Source: an uncultured Bacteroidales bacterium (lineage in GTDB: Bacteria > Bacteroidota > Bacteroidia > Bacteroidales > UBA932). Taken from it: a DNA stretch of 64,000 bases. Positions 1-11,572 of this stretch are shown piece after piece (position 1 is the first letter of the stretch; each line of letters opens with the position of its first letter). The position numbers were made by a program, and so were the translations under genes. The notes below the pieces were generated by a model. That model saw only the letters and a list, made by a program, of their open reading frames with translations. It did not search any database and was not told the origin of the DNA. The stretch covers positions 1 through 64,000 of the forward strand of contig CANBDX010000002.1 of NCBI GenBank assembly GCA_947367315.1. The letters run 5' to 3'.

Positions 1-1
1 G

Positions 2-74
2 TGCTCCCCCAGGGGCTCGAACCCTGGACCCCAACATTAAGAGTGTCGTGCTCTACCAACTGAGCTAGGGAAGC
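2..74 (-). tRNA. tRNA-Lys (anticodon CTT)
   Basis: Reverse complement GCTTCCC...TAGCTCAGTTGGTAGAGC...CGACA-CTCTTAA-TGTTG...GGTTCGAGCC...GGGGAGC folds as a cloverleaf. Acceptor and anticodon stems pair; the anticodon in the loop is CTT. Confidence 0.95.
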
Positions 75-85
75 AGTATTTTCCG

Positions 86-158
86 TGATTCGCATGGGGC
101 TCGAACCCATGACCCCAACATTAAAAGTGTTGTGCTCTACCTACTGAGCTAGCGAATC
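86..158 (-). tRNA. tRNA-Lys (anticodon TTT)
   Basis: Reverse complement GATTCGC...TAGCTCAGTAGGTAGAGC...CAACA-CTTTTAA-TGTTG...GGTTCGAGCC...GCGAATC; cloverleaf with anticodon TTT. Confidence 0.95.
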
Positions 159-209
159 AATCCGTGGTCATTCTTGGGTCTCTTACGAGTTCCTTCCGAA
201 TTGGGATTG

Positions 210-240
210 CAAAGATACACTTTTTTTCTTACCCTGCAAA
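210..240 (-). promoter_or_regulatory. Bacteroidota-type promoter for the tRNA-Lys pair
   Basis: Minus strand reads TTTG (240-237), 19 nt, TATCTTTG (217-210), matching the TTTG/TAnnTTTG consensus, about 50 nt upstream of the first tRNA. Confidence 0.75.
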
Positions 241-281
241 CTTTTACACAACTTTTTTAGTCAGCTCAGGCTAAATAACAC

Positions 282-363
282 AAAAACACTTTACACTCTG
301 CCGCTTTTCTGTGACTGCTTCAGAAATTCAGGCACGGTGCTGGACCGGATAAGAGTGTAAAGT
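282..363 (-). terminator. Putative terminator of the 374-2287 operon: 12-bp perfect inverted repeat with large loop
   Basis: actttacactct (288-299) pairs with agagtgtaaagt (352-363); on the minus strand it is followed by GTTTTTG. Confidence 0.55.
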
Positions 364-373
364 AGTTCTGTAC

Positions 374-985
374 TTAGAATGCTATACCGAGTTTGAAGCC
401 GATGTTGTTAAGACCCTTGATGTCATATGGCTTGTTGTCGTTAGTAGCATAGCTGTAATAGACAGCGATCTGGAATCCCATGTCAGTCGCATTGAACGGG
501 TAGAATGTCAGACCCACTTCAGGTGACACATAGAATCCCCAGTTGTCATGTCTGTTCACAAAGGTGGACATATAGGTGCTCTGGGTAGAGTACTGCGCAC
601 CGACCTTTGCCTGAATGTAAGGCTGGACTTCAGTCCTCATGAAGCGGTATCTTACCGAAGCTCCGAACGGAACCTGATAGACAGACCTTTCCAGATCGGT
701 CGTAAGGGCAGACTGGTCAGAGAAGGTATAGGTCTTCGTAGGGATATATTCATTGTTGGTACTGAAGTTAGCAAAGCCACCTACCGCCAGCATTGGAGTG
801 AGATAGTAACCACCTTCTATATATGCGGCATAGCCCTGTGCACTTGTCACGAATTCATTACCTACAAGGGCATTGAACTGCCAGCCGGCATTGATATAGT
901 TTCGTTTGCCCATCTGGGCATCGGCGTTCGCTGCAAAAAGCATCATTGCCGCAGCTGCCGCAAATATGTATATTAAACGTTTCAT
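374..985 (-). CDS. Outer membrane beta-barrel protein
   Basis: 203-aa ORF with signal peptide (MKRLIYIFAAAAAMMLFAANADAQ), alternating aromatic beta-strands and a C-terminal ...KLGIAF strand ending in F. Confidence 0.8.
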   Translation of the reverse strand: MKRLIYIFAAAAAMMLFAANADAQMGKRNYINAGWQFNALVGNEFVTSAQGYAAYIEGGYYLTPMLAVGGFANFSTNNEYIPTKTYTFSDQSALTTDLERSVYQVPFGASVRYRFMRTEVQPYIQAKVGAQYSTQSTYMSTFVNRHDNWGFYVSPEVGLTFYPFNATDMGFQIAVYYSYATNDNKPYDIKGLNNIGFKLGIAF

Positions 986-1004
986 ATTATTATACTTTTA
1001 AAGA

Positions 1005-1646
1005 TTATCTTGAGCCGGTACGTTTCAGATAAGGTGACTGGGCGAAAGCCTGGTTGATGGAGTTCTTCATCCTGTTCACATCATTCTGGATGCTGTAGCT
1101 TGCAGGACCGCCTATGTAGCTGGACCACACGATTTCAAGCTTTCCGTCAGCATTCTCAGAGTTTAGATCTACCATATCTGTAATCAGGGCATTTGTTGTG
1201 TAGGTATAGACCACTGGATAAGGATAGTACCATCCGCTCCAGTTGCCCCAGTATCCCGAAGGCCAGTAGCCTGGATAGTCAAGCCACCAATAAGGATCGT
1301 CATAATACTGTACATACCTTTCCGTCTGCTCCACAAAAGTGAGCTGGATTCCAAGCTGGGTGTCAGGATGGGAAGGTGTGTAGATGTATCCGAGCTTCTC
1401 CATATTTACTCTGAAGGCCTGGATCAGCGCAAGTGCATTGTCCGACTGCGAATAGAACGGCTTTGGCTTCTGACCTATGACAAGCACGCTGTCCACTACA
1501 TCAAAGGTCTGATAGTTAGCGAAGTTCACATCCTTGGAAGGAGATGTATATACAAGATATTCACCATCGCTGTCCTGTGAATAAGGCTCTTTGTGGCAGG
1601 CTATGGCCAGAAGAGCCAGAGTTGAGAAAACAAGTATTCTTTTCAT
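1005..1646 (-). CDS. DUF4136-like lipoprotein
   Basis: 213-aa ORF; lipobox LLAIAC; YVQYYDDPYWWLDYPGYWP region typical of DUF4136 proteins. Confidence 0.7.
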   Translation of the reverse strand: MKRILVFSTLALLAIACHKEPYSQDSDGEYLVYTSPSKDVNFANYQTFDVVDSVLVIGQKPKPFYSQSDNALALIQAFRVNMEKLGYIYTPSHPDTQLGIQLTFVEQTERYVQYYDDPYWWLDYPGYWPSGYWGNWSGWYYPYPVVYTYTTNALITDMVDLNSENADGKLEIVWSSYIGGPASYSIQNDVNRMKNSINQAFAQSPYLKRTGSR

Positions 1647-1669
1647 GACTTTATAAATTTAAGTTCGTT

Positions 1670-2287
1670 TTATAATGAGCTTCCTTCAAATATATCCGAG
1701 TTCTCGTATGGGACTATATCTCCTTGAAGCCACACGGTATTGGAGTTGAAATTAGGATAGATTGTAGCAGATGCGCGGTTTGTTCCCGGAGTCATATAGA
1801 TCTCGATCTGGGCATTGATACCGATTCCCATGACATTGAACGAGACAGTGACATTACCTTTCTTATCCACCATCCTCTCCATCCCGGAAACCGTTCCATC
1901 CACTGTCACTCCGCCTACGCCGTTAGGACCTGACGAGAAGTTGCTTGGGGAAATCTGCACTACGGCCCTATTGCCCTTCACAGAGATGAATGTCGTGTTC
2001 GAGTTCACGAATACGGTGGCTCCATTCTTAAACGTAACCTGATCCGCCTCAAGGACAAAATCCTGATTGCGTACGGCCGCAGCTGCCTGAACTCCTGCTA
2101 TAGAATCTGTAAGTTCTTCCAAGGCACGTCTCTGCTCTGAACGGGCACGGAACTCTGCCATGTCCTTGTGCCACTTATCCATTTCCTGCCGGAACCTGGA
2201 CTGCGCCTTATTCTGCGCATTTATGTCGAGGGCAGTCACCGAAAGTCCTGCGACAATGACCATAAAGGTCAGCATAATCTTCTTCAT
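1670..2287 (-). CDS. DUF4251-like secreted protein
   Basis: 205-aa ORF with signal peptide; FVLEADQVTFKNGATVFVNSNTTFI...NFVAVQ-like pattern resembles DUF4251. Confidence 0.65.
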   Translation of the reverse strand: MKKIMLTFMVIVAGLSVTALDINAQNKAQSRFRQEMDKWHKDMAEFRARSEQRRALEELTDSIAGVQAAAAVRNQDFVLEADQVTFKNGATVFVNSNTTFISVKGNRAVVQISPSNFSSGPNGVGGVTVDGTVSGMERMVDKKGNVTVSFNVMGIGINAQIEIYMTPGTNRASATIYPNFNSNTVWLQGDIVPYENSDIFEGSSL

Positions 2288-2354
2288 ACACCACTAATTT
2301 TTAATGATTCCAAACAAACCAAGACAAAGTGCGCGCCAAAAACTACATGACGAC

Positions 2355-2389
2355 AAAAAAGCGGACACTCCTTTGAAGGAATGTCCGCT
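2355..2389 (-). terminator. Rho-independent terminator downstream of GH2 gene
   Basis: Minus strand: AGCGGACATTCCTT-CA-AAGGAGTGTCCGCT (14-bp stem, one wobble) followed by TTTTTT. Confidence 0.85.
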
Positions 2390-2409
2390 ACAGCATGCCG
2401 GAAACGCCA

Positions 2410-5574
<3,165 letters not shown>

Positions 5575-5629
5575 TTAAATCTTTCAAATTTACTCAGAAA
5601 TAACAAAAAAGCAAATGGAAAGTATTTCG

Positions 5630-5637
5630 TATCTTTG
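5630..5637 (+). promoter_or_regulatory. Putative -7 element (TATCTTTG) for the RSH gene
   Basis: TATCTTTG 28 nt upstream of the ATG at 5666; no clear -33 TTTG. Confidence 0.5.
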
Positions 5638-5665
5638 TTGGACGGAACCTTAAAGCAAGAGAGAC

Positions 5666-7825
5666 ATGGAGCGCATAGAAAAACTTTTCCCCAGATTCGA
5701 TGCCAATGGCAAAGAAATGATATTCAAGGCATTCAGCATTGCTGAAAACGCCCTGAAAGACCAGACGCGCAGCAATGGACGCCCCTTCATCGAGCATCCC
5801 GTCGCAACAGCAGTGATCGCATATGAAGAGATCGGACTTCCTGCGGAATGCATAGCTGCCATTTTCCTCCATGAAACCACACGATTCTTCCCCGAGACCG
5901 ACATTTTATCAGAAGGCTTCGGCAACGACGTATATACCATCGTGGACGGCCTCAACAAGATTTCCACGATCAAGCCGAAGGATACACGTCTCGAAGCGGA
6001 AAATTACAAAAGACTCATCGTATCATATTCGCGTGACCCGCGAGTGACCGTCCTCAAGATAGCAGACAGGCTTGAGGTCATGCGGTCTCTGGATATATTC
6101 CCGAAGGCGTCAAGGGAGAGGAAAGTGATGGAGACCATGATGCTCTATATTCCTCTCGCCCACCAGCTCGGCCTATACAACATAAAGAGTGAACTTGAAG
6201 ACATCTATTTCCGCCACGCGGATCCTGAGCAGTACAGAGCCATAACCAACAAGCTCAAGAGCACCGAAGCCGACAGGCAGAAGCTCATGACCCAGTTCAT
6301 AGAGCCTCTCAAGCAGAAGCTTTCAGAAGAAGGAATCAGCTACAAGCTGAAAGTCCGCACCAAGACCGCACTTTCCATATACAAGAAGATGCAGAAGCAG
6401 AAAGTGTCCTTCGAGGGAGTGTTCGACGTGTTCGCGATACGTTTCATCATAGACTGCGAAGACGACAGGGAGACGGAGCACGCACTATGCTGGAAGGTGT
6501 TCTCATATGTGACAGAGGAATACGAGTCAGACACGAAACGCCTGCGCGACTGGATATCTAACCCCAAGCCGAACGGCTACGAGTCCCTCCACATTACTGT
6601 AAAGAACCGCGAAGGCAGCTACCTTGAAGTGCAGATCAGGACACGCAGGATGGACGAGATGGCAGAAAGCGGCCTCGCCTCGCACTGGTCGTATAAAGGC
6701 ATACGCCACGAAGCCACTCTCGACAAATGGCTGGGAGCTGTGCGCAAGGCTCTGGAAAGCCCTCTGGGCTCGGAAAGCGACCCTATGTCCGCCTACTACG
6801 ATGACGAGATTCATGAAATCCCGACCAAGGACGTATTCGTATTCACTCCTTCCGGAGAACTTCGCAAACTGCCTGCAGGAGCCACCGTGCTTGACTTTGC
6901 CTTCGACATCCACACCAACCTCGGCATCAGATGCACCGGAGGAAAGATCAACGGCAAGCCTGTAAGGATAAATGAGAAGCTCAAGACCGGTGATGTGGTG
7001 GACATCATGTCCGGAAAGAATCAGAAGCCGTCATCGGACTGGCTCAACATAGTGGTGACCAACAAGGCCCGCAACAAGATCCGTCAGAAGCTGAGCGAAG
7101 CGGAATTCCAGAAGGCGTCCGACGGCAAGGAACTGCTGGGAAGACGTCTCAAGAACTGGAAGATGGAGCTTGAGGACGAGGTCATGGCAGCAATCCTGAA
7201 GAGGCTTCAGCTTAAGACCATCAACGCCTTCTATGCCGCCATAGGCGAAGGAGCGCTTGACCTCGCCGATGTCAAGAACATGATCATCGACCTCACAAGT
7301 TCAAGCCAGGAAGCCCAGATTCCAGAGTCAGACAAAAAGGTCAAGGCATCGATCCAGGAGAAGGGCAGCGACGATATACTCGTGATAGACGCCAAGAATG
7401 TCAGGGGCATAGACTACAGGATGGCCAGATGCTGCAATCCTGTATATGGAGACGATGTGTTCGGTTTTGTGACCCGTACGGAAGGCATCAAGATCCACCG
7501 CATGTCCTGTCCTAATGCAGGCAGGCTTATGGATATGTACCCGTACAGGATTCAGAAGGTAAAATGGAGCGAGAGTCCGTCCAGCAGCAATTTCCAGACA
7601 AGTCTCCGAGTGGTGGCCGCCCTGGAGCCTTCTGTGATCAATGAGATCATGGACATCATCAACTCATTCCGAGCATCGCTCCGTGCGTTCAACGTAACGG
7701 AGAATGACAGGAACGGCACATATGACATCAGCATGAAGATAGCCGTTCCAAGCAATCTGGAGCTTGACAAGGTGGTCTCTTTGATACGTAATTTAAAGAA
7801 TGTAATAAAAATCAATCGAATATAG
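5666..7825 (+). CDS. RelA/SpoT homologue (ppGpp synthetase; hydrolase domain motifs altered)
   Basis: 719 aa; synthetase motif RLRDWISNPKPNGYESLHITV, TGS domain (VFVFTPSGELRKLPAGATVLDFAFDIH), C-terminal ACT domain. Confidence 0.93.
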   Translation: MERIEKLFPRFDANGKEMIFKAFSIAENALKDQTRSNGRPFIEHPVATAVIAYEEIGLPAECIAAIFLHETTRFFPETDILSEGFGNDVYTIVDGLNKISTIKPKDTRLEAENYKRLIVSYSRDPRVTVLKIADRLEVMRSLDIFPKASRERKVMETMMLYIPLAHQLGLYNIKSELEDIYFRHADPEQYRAITNKLKSTEADRQKLMTQFIEPLKQKLSEEGISYKLKVRTKTALSIYKKMQKQKVSFEGVFDVFAIRFIIDCEDDRETEHALCWKVFSYVTEEYESDTKRLRDWISNPKPNGYESLHITVKNREGSYLEVQIRTRRMDEMAESGLASHWSYKGIRHEATLDKWLGAVRKALESPLGSESDPMSAYYDDEIHEIPTKDVFVFTPSGELRKLPAGATVLDFAFDIHTNLGIRCTGGKINGKPVRINEKLKTGDVVDIMSGKNQKPSSDWLNIVVTNKARNKIRQKLSEAEFQKASDGKELLGRRLKNWKMELEDEVMAAILKRLQLKTINAFYAAIGEGALDLADVKNMIIDLTSSSQEAQIPESDKKVKASIQEKGSDDILVIDAKNVRGIDYRMARCCNPVYGDDVFGFVTRTEGIKIHRMSCPNAGRLMDMYPYRIQKVKWSESPSSSNFQTSLRVVAALEPSVINEIMDIINSFRASLRAFNVTENDRNGTYDISMKIAVPSNLELDKVVSLIRNLKNVIKINRI

Positions 7826-7930
7826 GCAGTGACAGTGCTCTGAGAAACCAGATCCCTCCCATTCACACGGCCATTGGCGGCAATGGTTCTTCAGGACACA
7901 GCCACTTGTCAGAACATCTGTCAATTCATC

Positions 7931-8446
7931 ATGAAACCGATAAATATTGAAGAACGGGTAGAGAAAGCCAGAAGGCTTTTCAAGGAAGGGGGCTACAACT
8001 GCTGTCAGGCCGTTGTACTTGCGTATAACGACATTTTCGGCATCGACGACACGCTGGCAGCCTCGCTTTCATCCGGATTCGGAGGAGGTATGGGACGTAT
8101 GAGGGAAGTCTGCGGAAGCGTTAGCGGGATGATATTCCTTGCCGGTCTCATAAGACCCGCAGCAGACCCATCCGACAAGGAGGCGCGCACCGGCAACTAT
8201 GCACTTGTGCAGGAGGTTGCAGGAGAATTCAAGGCTCTGAACGGCTCCATAATATGCAAGGAGCTGCTCGGTCTCACATCATGCAGTGCTCCGTCTGGAA
8301 ACGGCATACATGGAATCCCGGAATCCCCTGTTCCCTCAGACCGTACACCTGAATATTACAAGAAACGCCCATGTGAGGAACTTGTAGGAATTTCTGCCCG
8401 AATTATAGGAGAAAAGATTCTCCATGCAGCTCAGGATAACAAATAA
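7931..8446 (+). CDS. C_GCAxxG_C_C family protein
   Basis: YNCCQAVVLAY...SGFGGGMGRMREVCGSVSGMIFLAG matches the family signature. Internal ATG at 7931 (MKPINIEERVEKARRLF) preferred over 7874. Confidence 0.85.
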   Translation: MKPINIEERVEKARRLFKEGGYNCCQAVVLAYNDIFGIDDTLAASLSSGFGGGMGRMREVCGSVSGMIFLAGLIRPAADPSDKEARTGNYALVQEVAGEFKALNGSIICKELLGLTSCSAPSGNGIHGIPESPVPSDRTPEYYKKRPCEELVGISARIIGEKILHAAQDNK

Positions 8447-8477
8447 TTTGTAAATTTGTATGTCTAAAACTATTCAA

Positions 8478-9101
8478 ATGGATTTTTCAAAAGCACACAA
8501 AGCCCATCCCTGGCATGGAATCGGCCTCGGAAACAACGTACCGGAAGAGGTAAGGGCATTCATTGAGATTGTGCCGACAGACACAGTAAAATACGAAGTC
8601 GATAAGGAGTCCGGTTATCTTACATTGGACCGTCCTCAGAAATTTTCCAATATAGTACCGTCACTATACGGTTTCCTTCCAAGGACATATTGCGGCCCTA
8701 AAATGGCGGAACTCACCAACAAGGCCCTCGTAAGGACTGACGTCGAAGGAGACGGCGACCCTCTGGATATCTGTATTCTTACCGAGAAGGATGTAACCCA
8801 CGGAGACATCATAGCGAAGGCACGTCCGATCGGAGGCCTCAGACTTCTGGACCACAATCAGGCAGACGACAAGATCATCGCAGTGCTTATGAGTGATGCC
8901 GTTTACGGCATGATGACAGACATCGAGCAGGTACCTCCGGCAATCATCCGTCGTCTGATCCACTATTTCAGCACATACAAGGACATCCCTGGAGAGCACA
9001 CCGAGAGAATGAAGTTCATCAGCATCTACGGTCCTGACGTCGCCAAAGACGTGATTCTCCGTTCGATGGAAGACTACGAAGACTATATAGCTAAGCTATA
9101 G
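8478..9101 (+). CDS. ppa: Inorganic pyrophosphatase (family I)
   Basis: HPWHGIGLG, YGFLPRTYCG and DGDPLDICIL motifs. Start placed at the second ATG (8478) because TAAATTTG at 8451-8458 abuts the first ATG at 8460. Confidence 0.88.
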   Translation: MDFSKAHKAHPWHGIGLGNNVPEEVRAFIEIVPTDTVKYEVDKESGYLTLDRPQKFSNIVPSLYGFLPRTYCGPKMAELTNKALVRTDVEGDGDPLDICILTEKDVTHGDIIAKARPIGGLRLLDHNQADDKIIAVLMSDAVYGMMTDIEQVPPAIIRRLIHYFSTYKDIPGEHTERMKFISIYGPDVAKDVILRSMEDYEDYIAKL

Positions 9102-9115
9102 CATTCACCAATAGA

Positions 9116-9216
9116 AAATAATAGAGGCAGAGGCCTCCGGAAGATCCTCCCCACTATGTGGGTCCCCTCCCTTTTCGGGAGCCAATGTCTTCCGGAGGCC
9201 TCTGCCTCTATTATTT
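9116..9216. terminator. Bidirectional terminator-like element: 29-bp perfect inverted repeat with two inner hairpins
   Basis: aaataatagaggcagaggcctccggaaga (9116-9144) is the exact reverse complement of 9188-9216. The 43-nt centre holds cccac-tat-gtggg and ctccc-ttttc-gggag. Confidence 0.8.
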
Positions 9217-9222
9217 CTCAGA

Positions 9223-10224
9223 TTACTGTGCCTTTCCGTCTGAGCCGAGTACATTCACAATCTTGTGGATGTAGAGCTTCTTCATGTTGTCACGAGCAGG
9301 TCCGAGGTACTTGCGTGGATCGAACTCAGCAGGCTTGTTTGCGAATACCTCGCGGATAGCTGCTGTCATTGCGAGACGTGAGTCAGAGTCGATGTTGATC
9401 TTGCATACTGCAGACTCAGCAGCCTTGCGGAGCCATGGCTCTGGAATACCGATGGCAGCCTTGAGTGCACCGCCGTACTTGTTGATTGTAGCGACCTCGT
9501 CCTGTGGAACTGATGAAGAGCCATGGAGAACGATAGGGAATCCAGGAAGCTCCTTCTCAACACCCTCGAGAACATCGAATGCGAGCATAGGCGGAACAAG
9601 AAGACCAGTCTCAGGATCTACTGTGCACTGCTCAGGAGTGAACTTGTAAGCACCGTGTGAAGTTCCGATAGAGATAGCGAGAGAGTCGCAGCCTGTACGT
9701 GAAACGAAGTCCACAACTTCCTCTGGCTTTGTATATGTGTGGTGGTCTGAGCTTACTTCATCCTCAACACCTGCGAGGACTCCGAGCTCACCCTCAACAG
9801 TTACGTCGAACTGGTGTGCATACTCTACAACCTTCTTTGTGAGAGCTACGTTCTCCTCGTATGGAAGGTGTGAACCGTCGATCATAACTGAAGAGAAGCC
9901 CATGTCGATACAGCTCTTGCAAGTCTCGAAAGAGTCACCATGATCGAGGTGAAGAACGATCTGAGGGTTCTCCCAACCAAGCTCCTTTGCGTACTCTACA
10001 GCACCCTCAGCCATGTAACGGAGGAGAGTCTGGTTTGCGTACTGGCGTGCGCCCTTTGAAACCTGAAGGATAACTGGAGACTTGGTCTCAGCTGCAGCTG
10101 AGATGATAGCCTGAAGCTGCTCCATATTGTTGAAGTTGAATGCAGGGATGGCATAGCCACCTTCGATAGCCTTTGCAAACATCTCTCTGGTGTTCACAAG
10201 ACCGATTTCTTTGTAAGATACCAT
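9223..10224 (-). CDS. fba: Class II fructose-bisphosphate aldolase
   Basis: 333 aa; PAFNFNNMEQLQAI, HLDHGDSFE, VMIDGSHLPYEENV, VEGELGVLAGVED and LHGSSSVP motifs. Confidence 0.95.
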   Translation of the reverse strand: MVSYKEIGLVNTREMFAKAIEGGYAIPAFNFNNMEQLQAIISAAAETKSPVILQVSKGARQYANQTLLRYMAEGAVEYAKELGWENPQIVLHLDHGDSFETCKSCIDMGFSSVMIDGSHLPYEENVALTKKVVEYAHQFDVTVEGELGVLAGVEDEVSSDHHTYTKPEEVVDFVSRTGCDSLAISIGTSHGAYKFTPEQCTVDPETGLLVPPMLAFDVLEGVEKELPGFPIVLHGSSSVPQDEVATINKYGGALKAAIGIPEPWLRKAAESAVCKINIDSDSRLAMTAAIREVFANKPAEFDPRKYLGPARDNMKKLYIHKIVNVLGSDGKAQ

Positions 10225-10335
10225 AACAATTAATCTATAATTTATGTAAAATTCGTTTCGTAAACGCGAAATCTTGGCAAAAATAACTAATTTTGTCGAA
10301 TATTAAAAATGATTCTTCGTTAATAGTCACGAACA

Positions 10336-10908
10336 ATGAGCAATAAGGTAATTATCTTCTCCGCTCCTTCAGGAGCAGGCAAAAGCACAATCGTCAATCA
10401 TATTCTCGGTCTCCATCCGGAACTCGAATTCTCGATATCCGCAACATCCAGGGCTCCTCGCGGCCAGGAGCAGCACGGAGTGGAATATTACTTCTTCACT
10501 GCAGAAGAATTCAGGCAGATGATCGCTCAGGACATGTTCGTAGAGCACGAGGAAGTCTATCCAGGGTCATTCTACGGCACACTGAAATCAGAAGTGGAGC
10601 GTATCTGGGCAAAGGGGCACACCATCGTATTCGACATCGACGTCCAGGGAGGAGTAAACCTCAAGAGGATCTTCGGAGACCAGGCCTTCTCCATCCTTAT
10701 ACAGGCACCTTCAGTAGAGGTACTCAGGCAGAGGCTCGTAGGCAGAGGAACAGACACTGAGGAGGCGATCGAAAAGCGCGTTGCCAAGGCAGCTTCCGAA
10801 ATGGAGTTTGCAGCCGGAAAATTCGATCACGTCCTCGTGAACGACGATCTTCAGACAGCCTTTGCAGAAGCGGAAGACATAGTTTCCGGCTTCCTCACAA
10901 AAGCCTAA
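10336..10908 (+). CDS. gmk: Guanylate kinase
   Basis: 190 aa; P-loop IFSAPSGAGKST, SATSRAPRGQEQHGVEYYF, FDIDVQGG. Confidence 0.96.
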   Translation: MSNKVIIFSAPSGAGKSTIVNHILGLHPELEFSISATSRAPRGQEQHGVEYYFFTAEEFRQMIAQDMFVEHEEVYPGSFYGTLKSEVERIWAKGHTIVFDIDVQGGVNLKRIFGDQAFSILIQAPSVEVLRQRLVGRGTDTEEAIEKRVAKAASEMEFAAGKFDHVLVNDDLQTAFAEAEDIVSGFLTKA

Positions 10909-11011
10909 GCAACTACAGATCAACCAGATAACCCGTACCGGGTACTGCAAAAGCCGGAGGCGATATTGCGCAAACAGCTATATACCAATTATTTAGCAAA
11001 TAAGCATAAAG

Positions 11012-11572
11012 ATGAACATAGCAGTCTACAGCGGCTCGTTCAACCCATTGCACATCGGTCATCTTGCAATCATCAGACATATGATAGAGGTGGCCGGTTT
11101 TGACATGGTATATCTGATAGTTTCCCCAAAGAATCCTCTTAAGGAAAACATAAGCAGCTCTACAGGCCCTGAAAGATACCAGGCCGCCATCGAGGCGGTC
11201 ACACGCCACTTCAGCCACTCAAGAGTAAAGGTGGATGACATCGAGCTGAACATGCCGGAGCCGCATTATACCATACGCACCCTCAAGGCCTTGAAGCAGC
11301 GTGAACCGGCAAACACCTTCACCTTCGTGATGGGAGCCGATTCCCTTGCCGACATCCGCAGGTGGAAGGAGTACCAGACTCTTCTCACTGAATTCGGGGC
11401 GGCAGTCTTCCCACGCCAGGGACATGACCTGATACAGATAAGGCAGGACCTTCTTGAAGAAAATCCTGCCTATAAGATATTTATTCTGGATGCAGAGATG
11501 GTGGACATGTCATCGACACAGATCCGTGCCGCCCTCTCAAAAGGAGAAGACATCTCCGCAATGCTTATGTAG
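11012..11572 (+). CDS. nadD: Nicotinate-nucleotide adenylyltransferase
   Basis: 186 aa; YSGSFNPLHIGHLAI nucleotidyltransferase motif, FVMGADSLADIRRWK, MSSTQIRAAL. Confidence 0.94.
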   Translation: MNIAVYSGSFNPLHIGHLAIIRHMIEVAGFDMVYLIVSPKNPLKENISSSTGPERYQAAIEAVTRHFSHSRVKVDDIELNMPEPHYTIRTLKALKQREPANTFTFVMGADSLADIRRWKEYQTLLTEFGAAVFPRQGHDLIQIRQDLLEENPAYKIFILDAEMVDMSSTQIRAALSKGEDISAMLM

